Of a stretch of 62,050 bases of DNA, positions 16,766-24,566 are shown piece by piece. The DNA is from CAYJPV01 sp964396055 (GTDB taxonomy: Bacteria > Acidobacteriota > Vicinamibacteria > Vicinamibacterales > JAKQTR01). The position numbers and the translations under genes are program-made. The stretch is from assembly GCA_964396055.1 (NCBI GenBank), contig CAYNDV010000009.1, positions 1 through 62,050 on the forward strand, written 5' to 3'. Positions within the stretch are counted from its first letter, which is position 1, and every line of letters starts with the position of its first letter. Below the pieces are notes generated by a model, which was not told the DNA's origin, made no database searches, and saw nothing but the letters and a program-made list of their open reading frames with translations.

Positions 16766-17384
16766 GACGTCGTCGAAACGGTTCACGCTCGCCATCACCG
16801 GCGCCAGCGGAGCGCTCTACGCGGTCCGAACGCTCGCCGCCCTCCTCGAGCAGGGATGGGAGGTCGACCTCGTGGCGAGCGATTTCGGGCGCCGCCTCCT
16901 GCGTGACGAGTTGGGGGAGGAAGCTGCCCTCGAACGCCTGGGGCCGTACCTGGAGGGGAAGTACGGCGCCGCCGTGTCACGGGGGGCGTTCCACCTGCAC
17001 AGCAACAAGGACGTCGGCGCGTCGATCGCCAGCGGCAGCCGGCGGTTCGACGGGATGGTCATCGTGCCGTGCTCGATGAAGACGCTGGCCGGCGTGGCGC
17101 ACGGGTTGTCCCGGAACCTCATCGAACGGGCCGCGGACGTCTGCCTGAAGGAACGGCGCACGCTGGTCGTGGTCCCGCGCGAAGCGCCGATGAGCCTGCC
17201 GCAGCTGCGCAACATGGTTGCCTGCGCCGAGGCGGGCGCCGTGGTGCTGCCGGCGATGCCGGCGTTCTACCAGCTGCCGAAGACCCTCGACGATCTCGCC
17301 GACTTCATGGCCGGCAAGATCCTCTCGGTCCTCGGCCTCGATCACGGCCTCTACGCGCCCTGGACGGGCCAGGTGCCGCGATGA
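16755..17384 (+). CDS. ubiX: UbiX-type flavin prenyltransferase
   Basis: Makes prenylated FMN, the cofactor of UbiD-type decarboxylases. The 209-residue flavoprotein begins with the FMN-binding ITGASGALYAVRTL and contains IVPCSMKTLAGVAHGLSRNLIERAADVCLKE and VVVPREAPMSLPQLRNM, all UbiX hallmarks. In futalosine organisms a UbiD-like step late in the pathway needs this cofactor; no UbiD homologue is in the window. Its ATG lies 11 bases inside the end of the prenyltransferase gene, and its own stop overlaps the menG start (ATGA), so the three are translationally coupled. Confidence 0.93.
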   Translation: MPAETSSKRFTLAITGASGALYAVRTLAALLEQGWEVDLVASDFGRRLLRDELGEEAALERLGPYLEGKYGAAVSRGAFHLHSNKDVGASIASGSRRFDGMVIVPCSMKTLAGVAHGLSRNLIERAADVCLKERRTLVVVPREAPMSLPQLRNMVACAEAGAVVLPAMPAFYQLPKTLDDLADFMAGKILSVLGLDHGLYAPWTGQVPR

Positions 17385-18121
17385 CGGAGCCGACGCCCGG
17401 GCTGGGCGCGGACAAGACCCCGGCGCGCATCGCCGGCATGTTTGACGCCATCGCGCCGCGCTACGACTTCCTCAACCGCCTGCTGAGCGCCGGGTTCGAC
17501 GTCCGATGGCGCGCACGGGCGATTCGGTCGCTCGCGCTCACCGGGCGTGAAACCGTGCTCGACCTGTGCACGGGCACCGGCGACCTGGCGATCGGCGCGG
17601 CGACGGCGCGGGTCCCCGCGCGGGCGGTGGTGGCCGTGGACTTCGCCCGCGAGATGCTGAAACTCGGGCGGCAGAAGCTCCCCGCGAGAGGCCTGGCGCA
17701 GCGGGTCCGGCTGGTGCAGGCCGACGCCATGGCGCTGCCCCTCGCCGACGCGTCGGTGGACGCGGCCACGGTGGCGTTCGGCATCCGCAACGTGGAGCGG
17801 CCCGAGGTGACCTTTGCCGATGTCCGGCGCGTGCTGCGTCCGGGCGGGCGGTTCACCATCCTTGAGTTCGGCACGCCGTCGCTCCCGGTCGTCCGGCAGG
17901 CGTATCTGGCGTACTTCCGGTACGTGCTGCCACGGATCGGGCGGCTCGTCTCGGGCCACTCGTCGGCGTACACGTACCTGCCGGCGTCGGTGCACACGTT
18001 TCCCACGCCGGCCCGGGTGACCGGTATGCTGGCCGATGCCGGATTCGAGCAGGTGACGGCCGTCCCTTTGACCCTCGGCGTCGTCTATATGTACAGCGCG
18101 CGCAAACCCGCCGCCCGCTGA
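17381..18121 (+). CDS. menG: demethylmenaquinone methyltransferase
   Basis: SAM-dependent C-methyltransferase catalysing the last step of menaquinone synthesis (MenG/UbiE family). In 246 residues it shows the N-terminal FDAIAPRYDFLNRLLSAGFDVRWR, SAM motif I VLDLCTGTGDLAI, the family-specific VAFGIRNVERP and ILEFGTPSLPVVRQAYLAYF. ATG 17381 overlaps the ubiX stop; a longer open frame upstream is the ubiX shadow. It ends the menaquinone run; the following 111 bases hold a new promoter. Since the neighbourhood makes menaquinone, MenG is a better name than UbiE. Confidence 0.94.
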   Translation: MTEPTPGLGADKTPARIAGMFDAIAPRYDFLNRLLSAGFDVRWRARAIRSLALTGRETVLDLCTGTGDLAIGAATARVPARAVVAVDFAREMLKLGRQKLPARGLAQRVRLVQADAMALPLADASVDAATVAFGIRNVERPEVTFADVRRVLRPGGRFTILEFGTPSLPVVRQAYLAYFRYVLPRIGRLVSGHSSAYTYLPASVHTFPTPARVTGMLADAGFEQVTAVPLTLGVVYMYSARKPAAR

Positions 18122-18211
18122 CCCGCGCCTGCCAGCGCCTGCCTCGTCGTCGCGGTGATGCCGCCCGTCCGCCCTGCCGGCGGCTGCCCGGGACCATCAG
18201 AACCCGGGTGT

Positions 18212-18217
18212 TATAAT
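18212..18217 (+). promoter_or_regulatory. -10 element before the TonB-like gene
   Basis: TATAAT (in TATAATCG) 15 bases before the ATG at 18233, predicting a leader of only about 8 bases. It is the same octamer as before clpC and leuS. The rest of the 111-base gap after menG shows only GC-rich sequence. Confidence 0.55.
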
Positions 18218-18232
18218 CGAGAGACCACGCGG

Positions 18233-19207
18233 ATGTACTTCAATCTCGACGACAGAGAGCCCGATTTCGAAGGGCTGGAGAGCGCGATTTCGAGGCGCGA
18301 GAGCTTCCTGCTCTCGGTGGCGCTCCATGTCGTCGCGGTGCTCGGGTTCCTGTTCCTGCCGGCGATGCTGCCGGTCTCGACGCCGGAGACGCTGACGCTG
18401 GAGCAGCAGGCGGCGGAAGCCCGCGCCCGGGAGGCCGACTCCCGGCGTTTCGTGTTCGTGCAGCCCCGGTCGGAGTTCGAGGCGCGACGTCCGCCGCAGA
18501 TGCCGGAGCTCTCGGATCGTGACCGCACGGCGCAGGCGCCCGAGCGGGCGCCGAATCCCACCAACCCGTTGCCGTTCTCGCGTGGCAACACGTCCGAGAT
18601 GGTGGACGAGCCCGCCACGCGTCCCGCTCCGCCCCAGCCCCAGCCCCAGCCGTCACCGGCCGAGGCGGGCGACGACGCGGGGCGCGGGACGCCGGGACAG
18701 CCCCCGGGGGAGGCCCCGAATGCGCCGCTGCGGGGGCTGGCCGGGCCGAGTCTCCGGTCGGCGGACGGTGGAGGCGGTGGGGCGGCGCTCGGCGACCGTC
18801 TGGGGCAGGCCCTCAAGGACGTGCAGCGGTACTACACCGCCGACCAGGTATTCAATAACCCGCAGGGCGGCGGTGGCCAGTACGGGTCGGCCATCCAGTT
18901 CGACACGAAGGGCGTCGAATTCGGCCCGTGGATCCGTCGCTTCATCGCGCAGATCAAGCGCAACTGGGATATCCCGTACGCCGCGATGTCGCTGCGCGGG
19001 CGCGTGGTCGTGACCTTCAACGTGCACAAGGACGGGCGCATCACCGACATCGCGGTCGTCGGCCCGTCCGGCGTCGACGGGTTCAACCACTCGTCGTTCA
19101 ATGCGATCGCGGCGTCGAGCCCGACCCAGCCGCTGCCGCCGGAGTACCCGGCCGATCAGGCGTTCTTCACGGTGACCTTCTACTACAACGAGTCGCCGCC
19201 CCGCTGA
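18233..19207 (+). CDS. TonB-like energy transducer protein
   Basis: A 324-residue envelope protein with the TonB plan: a short cytoplasmic N-terminus, one membrane helix (about residues 24-45, LLSVALHVVAVLGFLFLPAML), a long Pro/Gln/Glu-rich periplasmic spacer (about 50-210), and a C-terminal TonB domain (about 225-320: WIRRFIAQIKRNWDIP, GRVVVTFNVHKDGRITDIAVV, then the alternating FFTVTFYYN strand). I chose ATG 18233, which directly precedes the acidic N-terminus found before the helix. ExbB/ExbD are not in the window, so the partner motor is unknown. It is the first gene of a coupled set: the next small gene overlaps its stop as TGATG. Confidence 0.85.
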   Translation: MYFNLDDREPDFEGLESAISRRESFLLSVALHVVAVLGFLFLPAMLPVSTPETLTLEQQAAEARAREADSRRFVFVQPRSEFEARRPPQMPELSDRDRTAQAPERAPNPTNPLPFSRGNTSEMVDEPATRPAPPQPQPQPSPAEAGDDAGRGTPGQPPGEAPNAPLRGLAGPSLRSADGGGGGAALGDRLGQALKDVQRYYTADQVFNNPQGGGGQYGSAIQFDTKGVEFGPWIRRFIAQIKRNWDIPYAAMSLRGRVVVTFNVHKDGRITDIAVVGPSGVDGFNHSSFNAIAASSPTQPLPPEYPADQAFFTVTFYYNESPPR

Positions 19208-19302
19208 TGGCGCGTCCCTCCCGATCCGTGCAACTCGGCTGGCTCCTCCTCGTCACCGCGCTCGTGATCTGGACGCTGGTCCGTCTGGCCGGGGCCCGCT
19301 GA
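19207..19302 (+). CDS. 31-residue single-helix membrane peptide
   Basis: A very small gene that bridges the TonB-like gene and miaA. Its ATG overlaps the upstream stop and its stop overlaps the miaA start, both as TGATG, so all bases between the two large genes are coding. The 31-residue product has a basic start (MARPSRS), one hydrophobic helix at about residues 10-28 rich in Leu, Val and Trp, and a short basic end, which suggests an inner-membrane peptide with N-terminus inside. No function can be read from it. It could also be merely a translational-coupling device that keeps ribosomes moving from the TonB-like gene to miaA. Confidence 0.6.
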   Translation: MARPSRSVQLGWLLLVTALVIWTLVRLAGAR

Positions 19303-20255
19303 TGAGCCCGCCCACGCTGGTGGCGGTGCTGGGGCCGACGGCGAGCGGGAAGAGCGCGCTGGGCATCGCGCTGGCGGAGCGGTTCGGCGGGGAAGTCATC
19401 GCCTGCGATTCGACGGCGGTCTACCGCGGGTTCGACATTGGGACCGACAAGGTGGGACCCGCCGAGCAGCGCGGCATCCCGCACCACTGCGTGGATCTCG
19501 TCGCGCCCGCCGCGGAGTACACCGCGGCCGACTACGCCCGCGACGCGGCGGCGGCGGTGCGCGACATCGCGGCGCGCGGGCGCCTGCCGATTCTTGTCGG
19601 CGGTACCGGCTTCTACTACCGGGCGCTGGTCCGGGGGCTGTTTCCCGGCGCCGGGCGCGACCCGGTGTTGCGCGCGCGCCTCGATCGCCTGGCAGAGAAG
19701 GCGGGCGACGCGCGGCTGCACCGTCTGCTGCGGCGCGTCGATCCGCCGTCGGCGGCGCGGATCCAGGTGCGCGACCGGGTACGGGTGGTACGCGCCCTCG
19801 AGGTGTACTTCAGCACCGGCCGCCCGCTCACCGCCCACTTTGCCGATACGCGGGCGCCGCTCGAGGGCTGGGACGTGATCGCGATCGCGTTGCGGCCGCC
19901 GTGGCCCGAGGTGACGGCACGCATCGCGGCCCGGGTCGATCAGCAGTTCGCGCGCGGCATCACGGGCGAGGTTCGGGCGTTGCTGGCCGCCGGTGTGCCC
20001 CCGACCGCGCGCCCCTTCGGGGGCTATGTGTATCGGCGCGTTCTGGAACATGTGCGCGGCGTGCGCGACGAGGCCGCGACTCGCGACATGATCACGCGCG
20101 AGAACCGTCACTACGCGAGACGGCAGTTGATCTGGTTCCGCAAAGAGCCTAATCTAGTGTGGATTCTCCAGATGGGCGACGTGTCCGAGGCGTTGGACCA
20201 GGCCGTGGCGGCCGTGACGCGGCGGACCGGCGTTCACGCCGTCGGTTCCGTTTAG
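19302..20255 (+). CDS. miaA: tRNA dimethylallyltransferase MiaA
   Basis: Adds the isopentenyl group to A37 of tRNAs that read UNN codons. The 317-residue protein has the P-loop GPTASGKSALGIALA, the substrate-site CDSTAVYRGFDIGTDK (DSxQxYR equivalent, with Thr-Ala where Ser-Arg-Gln is common), HHCVDLV, LVGGTGFYYRALVRGL and the C-terminal ENRHYARRQLIWFRKE. It begins inside the stop of the 31-residue peptide and is followed 16 bases later by hfq, the classical miaA-hfq pairing. Confidence 0.94.
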   Translation: MSPPTLVAVLGPTASGKSALGIALAERFGGEVIACDSTAVYRGFDIGTDKVGPAEQRGIPHHCVDLVAPAAEYTAADYARDAAAAVRDIAARGRLPILVGGTGFYYRALVRGLFPGAGRDPVLRARLDRLAEKAGDARLHRLLRRVDPPSAARIQVRDRVRVVRALEVYFSTGRPLTAHFADTRAPLEGWDVIAIALRPPWPEVTARIAARVDQQFARGITGEVRALLAAGVPPTARPFGGYVYRRVLEHVRGVRDEAATRDMITRENRHYARRQLIWFRKEPNLVWILQMGDVSEALDQAVAAVTRRTGVHAVGSV

Positions 20256-20271
20256 ACAGAGAGCGCGACGC

Positions 20272-20532
20272 ATGCCGCAGACGTTCGAATCCAAGTCGCC
20301 GGTGGTGCCCAACATCCAGGACGCCTTCCTGAACCTGGCGCGTCGCGATCGCCTGGCCGTTCGCATCCGCCTCATGGACGGCACCGAGTTCGAGGCCCGC
20401 ATCAAGAACTTCGATCGCTTCGCGGTGATCGTCGAGCAGGACGGCGCCGATCACCTCGTGTTCAAGCACGCCGTGGCCAGCATCCGCGTGCCGCGCGCCC
20501 AGTCGACGTACTTTTCCTCGCACCAGGGGTGA
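20272..20532 (+). CDS. hfq: RNA chaperone Hfq
   Basis: Sm-like hexameric RNA chaperone that helps small RNAs pair with mRNAs. The 86-residue protein has the Sm1 region (NIQDAFLNLARRDRLAVRIRL, DGTEFEARIKNFDRFAVIV) and Sm2 (HLVFKHAVASIRV). Sm2 has FKHAVASI where YKHAISTI is common, and the lateral rim keeps Arg-Arg. There is no long acidic C-terminal tail. It follows miaA by 16 bases, the standard arrangement. The start ATG 20272 is preceded by a short AGAGAG stretch. Confidence 0.94.
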   Translation: MPQTFESKSPVVPNIQDAFLNLARRDRLAVRIRLMDGTEFEARIKNFDRFAVIVEQDGADHLVFKHAVASIRVPRAQSTYFSSHQG

Positions 20533-20554
20533 TCGCCCCGGGCGGCCGACGCCG

Positions 20555-21730
20555 ATGATCCGCCGCGCCTTCCTCATCGTCCTTGACAGTTGCGGCGTCG
20601 GCGAACTGCCGGACGCCGGCGTATACGGCGACGAGGGCAGCAACACCCTCGGCAACCTGGCCGCGCGCGTGCCGCTGCGCGTGCCGGTGCTCCGGTCCCT
20701 GGGCCTGTCGCACATCGTCGAACTCGGCCCCCCGGCGCCGGGTCCGCCGCTCGGGGCCTTCGGCCGCATGGTCGAGCAGTCGCCGGGCAAGGACTCCGTG
20801 ACGGGGCACTGGGAACTGGCCGGCGTGGTCCTCGATCAGCCGTTCCCGACCTTCCCGGGCGGCTTCGATCCGGCGGACATGCGTGAGTTCGAACGCCGCA
20901 TCGGGCGTCCGACGCTCGGCAACGTGGTGGCCTCGGGAACACAGATCCTGGACGACCTCGGGCCTGAACACCTCCGCACGGGCTGGCCCATCGTCTACAC
21001 GTCGGCCGACTCCGTGTTCCAGATCGCGGCCCATGAGGACGTGGTGCCGGTGCCGGAACTCTATCGGTACTGCGAGATCGCGTTCGACATGTTCGTGACC
21101 GGCCGCGGCCTCGGCCGGGTGATTGCGCGGCCGTTCGTGGGGGCGCCCGGCGCGTTCGTGCGCGACAGCGCCCGACGCCACGATTACGCGATGCCGCCGA
21201 TGCGGCCGACGCTGCTCGACGTTCTGGCGTCGGCCGGCGTGCCCGTGCACGCCGTGGGCAAGATCAAGGACCTGTTTGCCGGAAGCGGCGTCTCCTCGTG
21301 GGTCCATACCGGGTCGGATGCGGAGGTGATGGATGCCATCGAGGCCGCCGTGGACGAGGTCGCCGGCGGGCTGGTGTTCGCCAACCTCGTCGACTTCGAC
21401 GCGAAGTTCGGGCACCGCAACGACGTGGAGGGCTACGCCGGGAACCTCGAGCAGTTCGACGCGCGGCTGGCGGCGCTCCTGCCGCGTTTCGGGCCCGACG
21501 ACCTCCTGGTGATCACGGCCGATCACGGCAACGACCCCACCACGCCGAGCACGGACCATTCGCGGGAGCACGTGCCGGTGTTGTGCTGGGGAAGGCAGGT
21601 GCAGGCGGGCGTCGACCTGGGCACGCGCGGCTCCTTCGCCGACCTGGGCCAGACGCTGGCGGCCGTCTTCGGCGTGCCGCCTCTGGCCCATGGCCGGAGT
21701 TTCCTCGACGCGCTCCTCCCGCGCCGGTGA
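20555..21730 (+). CDS. deoB: phosphopentomutase
   Basis: Interconverts ribose-1-phosphate or deoxyribose-1-phosphate with the 5-phosphates in nucleoside salvage. The 391-residue protein belongs to the alkaline-phosphatase superfamily; visible are the first metal motif with nucleophile region (LIVLDSCGVGELPDA), KDSVTGHWELAGV, the ADSVFQIAAHE insert, VGKIKDLFAGSGVS and the C-terminal metal motifs ITADHGNDPTTPSTDHSREHVP. Spacing to hfq is 22 bases and to dgt 6 bases, so it may share their transcript. Phosphoglycerate mutase is excluded by the insert motifs. Confidence 0.94.
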   Translation: MIRRAFLIVLDSCGVGELPDAGVYGDEGSNTLGNLAARVPLRVPVLRSLGLSHIVELGPPAPGPPLGAFGRMVEQSPGKDSVTGHWELAGVVLDQPFPTFPGGFDPADMREFERRIGRPTLGNVVASGTQILDDLGPEHLRTGWPIVYTSADSVFQIAAHEDVVPVPELYRYCEIAFDMFVTGRGLGRVIARPFVGAPGAFVRDSARRHDYAMPPMRPTLLDVLASAGVPVHAVGKIKDLFAGSGVSSWVHTGSDAEVMDAIEAAVDEVAGGLVFANLVDFDAKFGHRNDVEGYAGNLEQFDARLAALLPRFGPDDLLVITADHGNDPTTPSTDHSREHVPVLCWGRQVQAGVDLGTRGSFADLGQTLAAVFGVPPLAHGRSFLDALLPRR

Positions 21731-21736
21731 GGTCCC

Positions 21737-22795
21737 ATGGAGCCGAGCATCCGCGAACGACTCGAACAGCGGGAACTGGCCACGCTGGCCTCCGAGGCCG
21801 CCCGCAGCGCCGCCACGCGGGGCCGCCTGCGGGCGGAGCCCGAGGACGACGTCCGGCCTGCCTTCCAGCGCGACCGCGATCGCATCCTGCACAGCAAGGC
21901 GTTCCGCCGCCTCAAGCACAAGACGCAGGTGTTCTTCTCGCCGGCGGGGGACCACTACCGCACCCGGCTGACCCACTCCCTCGAGGTGGCCCAGATCGGG
22001 CGCACGATCGCCCGGGCGCTCGCTCTCAACGAAGAGCTGACCGAGGCGATCGCCCTCGGGCATGACCTCGGCCACACGCCCTTCGGCCACCAGGGCGAGC
22101 ACGTACTGGACGAGTTGATGCCCGGCGGGTTCAGCCACTATCTGCAGAGCCTGCGGATTGTGGACGTCCTCGAGCGTGACGGCGAGGGGCTCAACCTCAC
22201 CTGGGAGGTGCGGGACGGCATCGCCAAGCACTCCAAGGGGCGCCGCGGGGCCCCGGTCGGCCCGGACGTGCCGGATCAGGCGGCCACCCTTGAGGGACAG
22301 GTGGCCCGGCTGGCCGACCTCGTCGCCTACGTGAACCACGACATCGACGATGCCACCCGGGCCGGTATCCTGCAGGAGGGCGCCCTGCCGCGAGGCATCG
22401 TCGAGAGGCTCGGAGCCACCCACTCCACCCGCATCGGGTGCCTGGTCAAGGACGCCGTGCTCGAAACCCTGCGCGTCGATCGCGTCGCGATCCGCCTGAG
22501 CGCCGACGTCCTCGAGGCCCTCCTCGATCTGCGGGCCTTCCTCTTCGCGTCCGTCTACGAGCACGAGTTGGCCACCGCCGAGTTCAAGAAGGCGACCGGC
22601 ATCATGACCGGCCTCTGGGACCGGGTGCACGAGCGCCCCGAGGTGTTCCTCGACCCGCGGACGGTCCAGTTCGAGGGGGTCGATGCCGCGGCACGCGACT
22701 TCCTGGCGGGGATGACCGACCGCTACGCGGTGGCCCTTTTCGAGGAGTTGTTCATTCCCAAGCCGTGGGTGGACCTGGGGGGACGGTTCTCCTGA
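21737..22795 (+). CDS. dgt: dGTP triphosphohydrolase-like HD protein
   Basis: HD-domain nucleotidohydrolase that would release triphosphate from dGTP or other dNTPs. In 352 residues it shows the family's RILHSKAFRRLKHKTQVF, TRLTHSLEVAQIGR (first His), HDLGHTPFGHQGE (HD and further metal ligands) and LADLVAYVNHDIDDA (last Asp). The size and the lack of the long E. coli Dgt insert place it in the shorter type 2 dNTPase group, so the preferred nucleotide is uncertain. It follows deoB by 6 bases. The next promoter (TATGAT at 22812) begins 17 bases after its stop. Confidence 0.9.
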   Translation: MEPSIRERLEQRELATLASEAARSAATRGRLRAEPEDDVRPAFQRDRDRILHSKAFRRLKHKTQVFFSPAGDHYRTRLTHSLEVAQIGRTIARALALNEELTEAIALGHDLGHTPFGHQGEHVLDELMPGGFSHYLQSLRIVDVLERDGEGLNLTWEVRDGIAKHSKGRRGAPVGPDVPDQAATLEGQVARLADLVAYVNHDIDDATRAGILQEGALPRGIVERLGATHSTRIGCLVKDAVLETLRVDRVAIRLSADVLEALLDLRAFLFASVYEHELATAEFKKATGIMTGLWDRVHERPEVFLDPRTVQFEGVDAAARDFLAGMTDRYAVALFEELFIPKPWVDLGGRFS

Positions 22796-22811
22796 TCCCG
22801 CATCCCCGTGG

Positions 22812-22817
22812 TATGAT
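22812..22817 (+). promoter_or_regulatory. -10 element for the yceD-rpmF-fab operon
   Basis: TATGAT followed by AAAAGG in the 55-base gap after dgt, 33 bases before the yceD ATG. This is the only AT-rich patch before the lipid-synthesis genes, so it is the likely start of that operon. Confidence 0.5.
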
Positions 22818-22850
22818 AAAAGGTCTGTTTTTCGCTGGAAGTGGCGGTAG

Positions 22851-23381
22851 ATGAGTGAGTTGCTGCTGAACGTCGGCCAGATGCGCGAGGCGAGGGCCCG
22901 GATCGACCGGACCATCGCGGCCGATGCCTTTCCGCCGGACCATGAGGTATTCCGTCTCGTGGCTCCGGTCGGGGTGGCGGCCGACGTCTTTCGGGACCGC
23001 GACCAGTTCCGGCTGGTCGGGCGGGTCCGCACCGAGATCGAGTTGACGTGCTGCCGGTGCCTCGAGGCGTACCGGAAGCCGGTCGACGAGAGCTTCGAGG
23101 TGCTGTTCCTGCCCCATGCCGCGTCGACCGGCGAAGGCGAACGTGAGATCGAGGACGATGACCTGGCGGTCGCGTACTACCAGAAGGATGTCATCGACCT
23201 CGGACAACTGCTGCAGGAACAGTTCTACCTGGCGGTGCCCATGAAGGCGCTCTGCCGGGAGGACTGCCGCGGGCTCTGCTCGTCGTGCGGGATCAACCTC
23301 AACACGGCGTCGTGCGCGTGCACGACGGCGTGGGAGGACCCGAGGCTGGCGGCGTTGCGGGGCCTGCTCAACAAGGACTGA
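22851..23381 (+). CDS. yceD: DUF177/YceD-family protein
   Basis: A 176-residue member of the DUF177 family, which in most bacteria is encoded just before rpmF and is linked to 23S rRNA or ribosome maturation. The central CCRCLEAYRKPVDESFEVLFLP and the ending LCREDCRGLCSSCGINLN are typical; four cysteines in the latter could bind zinc. The function is known only from family work, and nothing further is visible here. It starts the group yceD-rpmF-plsX-fab, with rpmF starting 2 bases after its stop. Confidence 0.9.
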   Translation: MSELLLNVGQMREARARIDRTIAADAFPPDHEVFRLVAPVGVAADVFRDRDQFRLVGRVRTEIELTCCRCLEAYRKPVDESFEVLFLPHAASTGEGEREIEDDDLAVAYYQKDVIDLGQLLQEQFYLAVPMKALCREDCRGLCSSCGINLNTASCACTTAWEDPRLAALRGLLNKD

Positions 23382-23383
23382 CC

Positions 23384-23566
23384 ATGCCGAATCCCAAACG
23401 CCGCCATTCGAAGCAACGTACGGCCAAGCGCCGCACCCATGACGCCCTGAAGGCCGTGTCTCTGGGCGAATGTCCCCAGTGCCACGAACTGAAGGCTCCC
23501 CACCAGGTGTGCCCCCATTGCGGGTACTACCGCGCGCGCCAGGTGCGGGCGGTCGAGGAGGAGTAG
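23384..23566 (+). CDS. rpmF: 50S ribosomal protein L32
   Basis: Small ribosomal protein of 60 residues. The N-terminus PNPKRRHSKQRTAKRRTHDAL is the L32 signature and the C-terminal half has a zinc-ribbon (CPQCHELKAPHQVCPHC) with all four cysteines. ATG 23384 was chosen because L32 always begins MPxPK; the frame is open upstream only inside the preceding gene. The last codons (GAG GAG GAG) also provide the Shine-Dalgarno sequence for the next gene, plsX. Confidence 0.96.
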   Translation: MPNPKRRHSKQRTAKRRTHDALKAVSLGECPQCHELKAPHQVCPHCGYYRARQVRAVEEE

Positions 23567-23570
23567 CCCG

Positions 23571-24566
23571 CTGGTTGTCGCGGTCGACGCGATGGGCGGC
23601 GATCACGCGCCCGGCGTGATTGTCGAGGGTGCGATCGCTGCCGCCCGGGACGTGGGTGTCGGCGTCGCCCTGGTGGGCGCCGAGGCGCCGATTGCGGGCG
23701 CCCTCGCCGCCGCCGGCGACGTGTCTCATCTGGACATTTCGATTGTGCCCGCCGCCGACGTGGTGGCGATGGGCGAACGCCCGTCGGCGGCGCTCCGGCG
23801 CCTGCCGGGCGCGTCGATCCGCGTGGCAGCGGACCTGGTGGCGTCAGGGCGGGCGGCGGCGCTGTTCAGTGCCGGGCACACCGGCGCCACCGTGCTGGCT
23901 GCCCGCGCGGCGTTCGGCCTGGCGCGCGGGGCCGAGCGGCCGGCCCTGGCCGCAACCGTGCCGACGCGCAGCGGCGCGGCCGTGCTCCTGGATGTCGGCG
24001 CCAACGCGGACTGCCGGCCCGCGCACCTGCTGACCTTCGCGGTGATGGGGCTGGTGTACGCCCGCGTGGGCCTCGGGCTGGCGGCGCCCCGGGTGGGCCT
24101 GCTGTCCATCGGGGAAGAGGCGTCCAAGGGCAACGAGTTGGTGCGCGAGGCGCACGCGATGTTGCGGGAGGCGGACCTGCCGTTTGCCGGCAACGTCGAG
24201 GCGCGCGACCTGTTCACGGGCGGCGTGGACGTGATCGTCTGCGACGGGTTCACGGGCAACGTGGCGATCAAGGTCAGCGAGAGCCTGGTCGACCTGGTGG
24301 ACGTGCTGCTGCGCGACGGGGACGGCGCGCCGGGCGGGGGCTTGCTGGCGCCGGAGGCCTTCGAGGTCTTCCGCCGCCGCGTGGACTATTCGGAGTACGG
24401 GGGCGCCCCGCTGCTGGGTGTCGGCGGCCCGTGTGTCGTGGGGCACGGTCGGTCGTCGGCCCGCGCCGTCCGCAACGCCATTGTCATGGCCTACCGCTTC
24501 GCGCAGGGCGGGCTCGTCCCGCGCATCGAGGCTGGTCTGGCCGAACTGCGAGGTACCGCATCGTGA
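23571..24566 (+). CDS. plsX: phosphate acyltransferase PlsX, probable CTG start
   Basis: Converts acyl-ACP to acyl-phosphate, the first step of phospholipid synthesis in PlsX/PlsY organisms. Motifs DAMGGDHAPG, SAGHTGATVLAA, DVGANADCRPAHL and CDGFTGNVAIKVSE are clear. The first ATG (23592) would start at MGGDHAP and lose the first beta-strand present in all PlsX proteins. The codons just upstream read VVAVDA, and a CTG at 23571 gives M-VVAVDAMGGDHAP, the family N-terminus. GAGGAGGAG at 23555-23563 lies 7 bases before that CTG. No ATG, GTG or TTG exists in frame in the gap, so I infer a CTG start and a length of 331 residues. Confidence 0.88.
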   Translation: MVVAVDAMGGDHAPGVIVEGAIAAARDVGVGVALVGAEAPIAGALAAAGDVSHLDISIVPAADVVAMGERPSAALRRLPGASIRVAADLVASGRAAALFSAGHTGATVLAARAAFGLARGAERPALAATVPTRSGAAVLLDVGANADCRPAHLLTFAVMGLVYARVGLGLAAPRVGLLSIGEEASKGNELVREAHAMLREADLPFAGNVEARDLFTGGVDVIVCDGFTGNVAIKVSESLVDLVDVLLRDGDGAPGGGLLAPEAFEVFRRRVDYSEYGGAPLLGVGGPCVVGHGRSSARAVRNAIVMAYRFAQGGLVPRIEAGLAELRGTAS

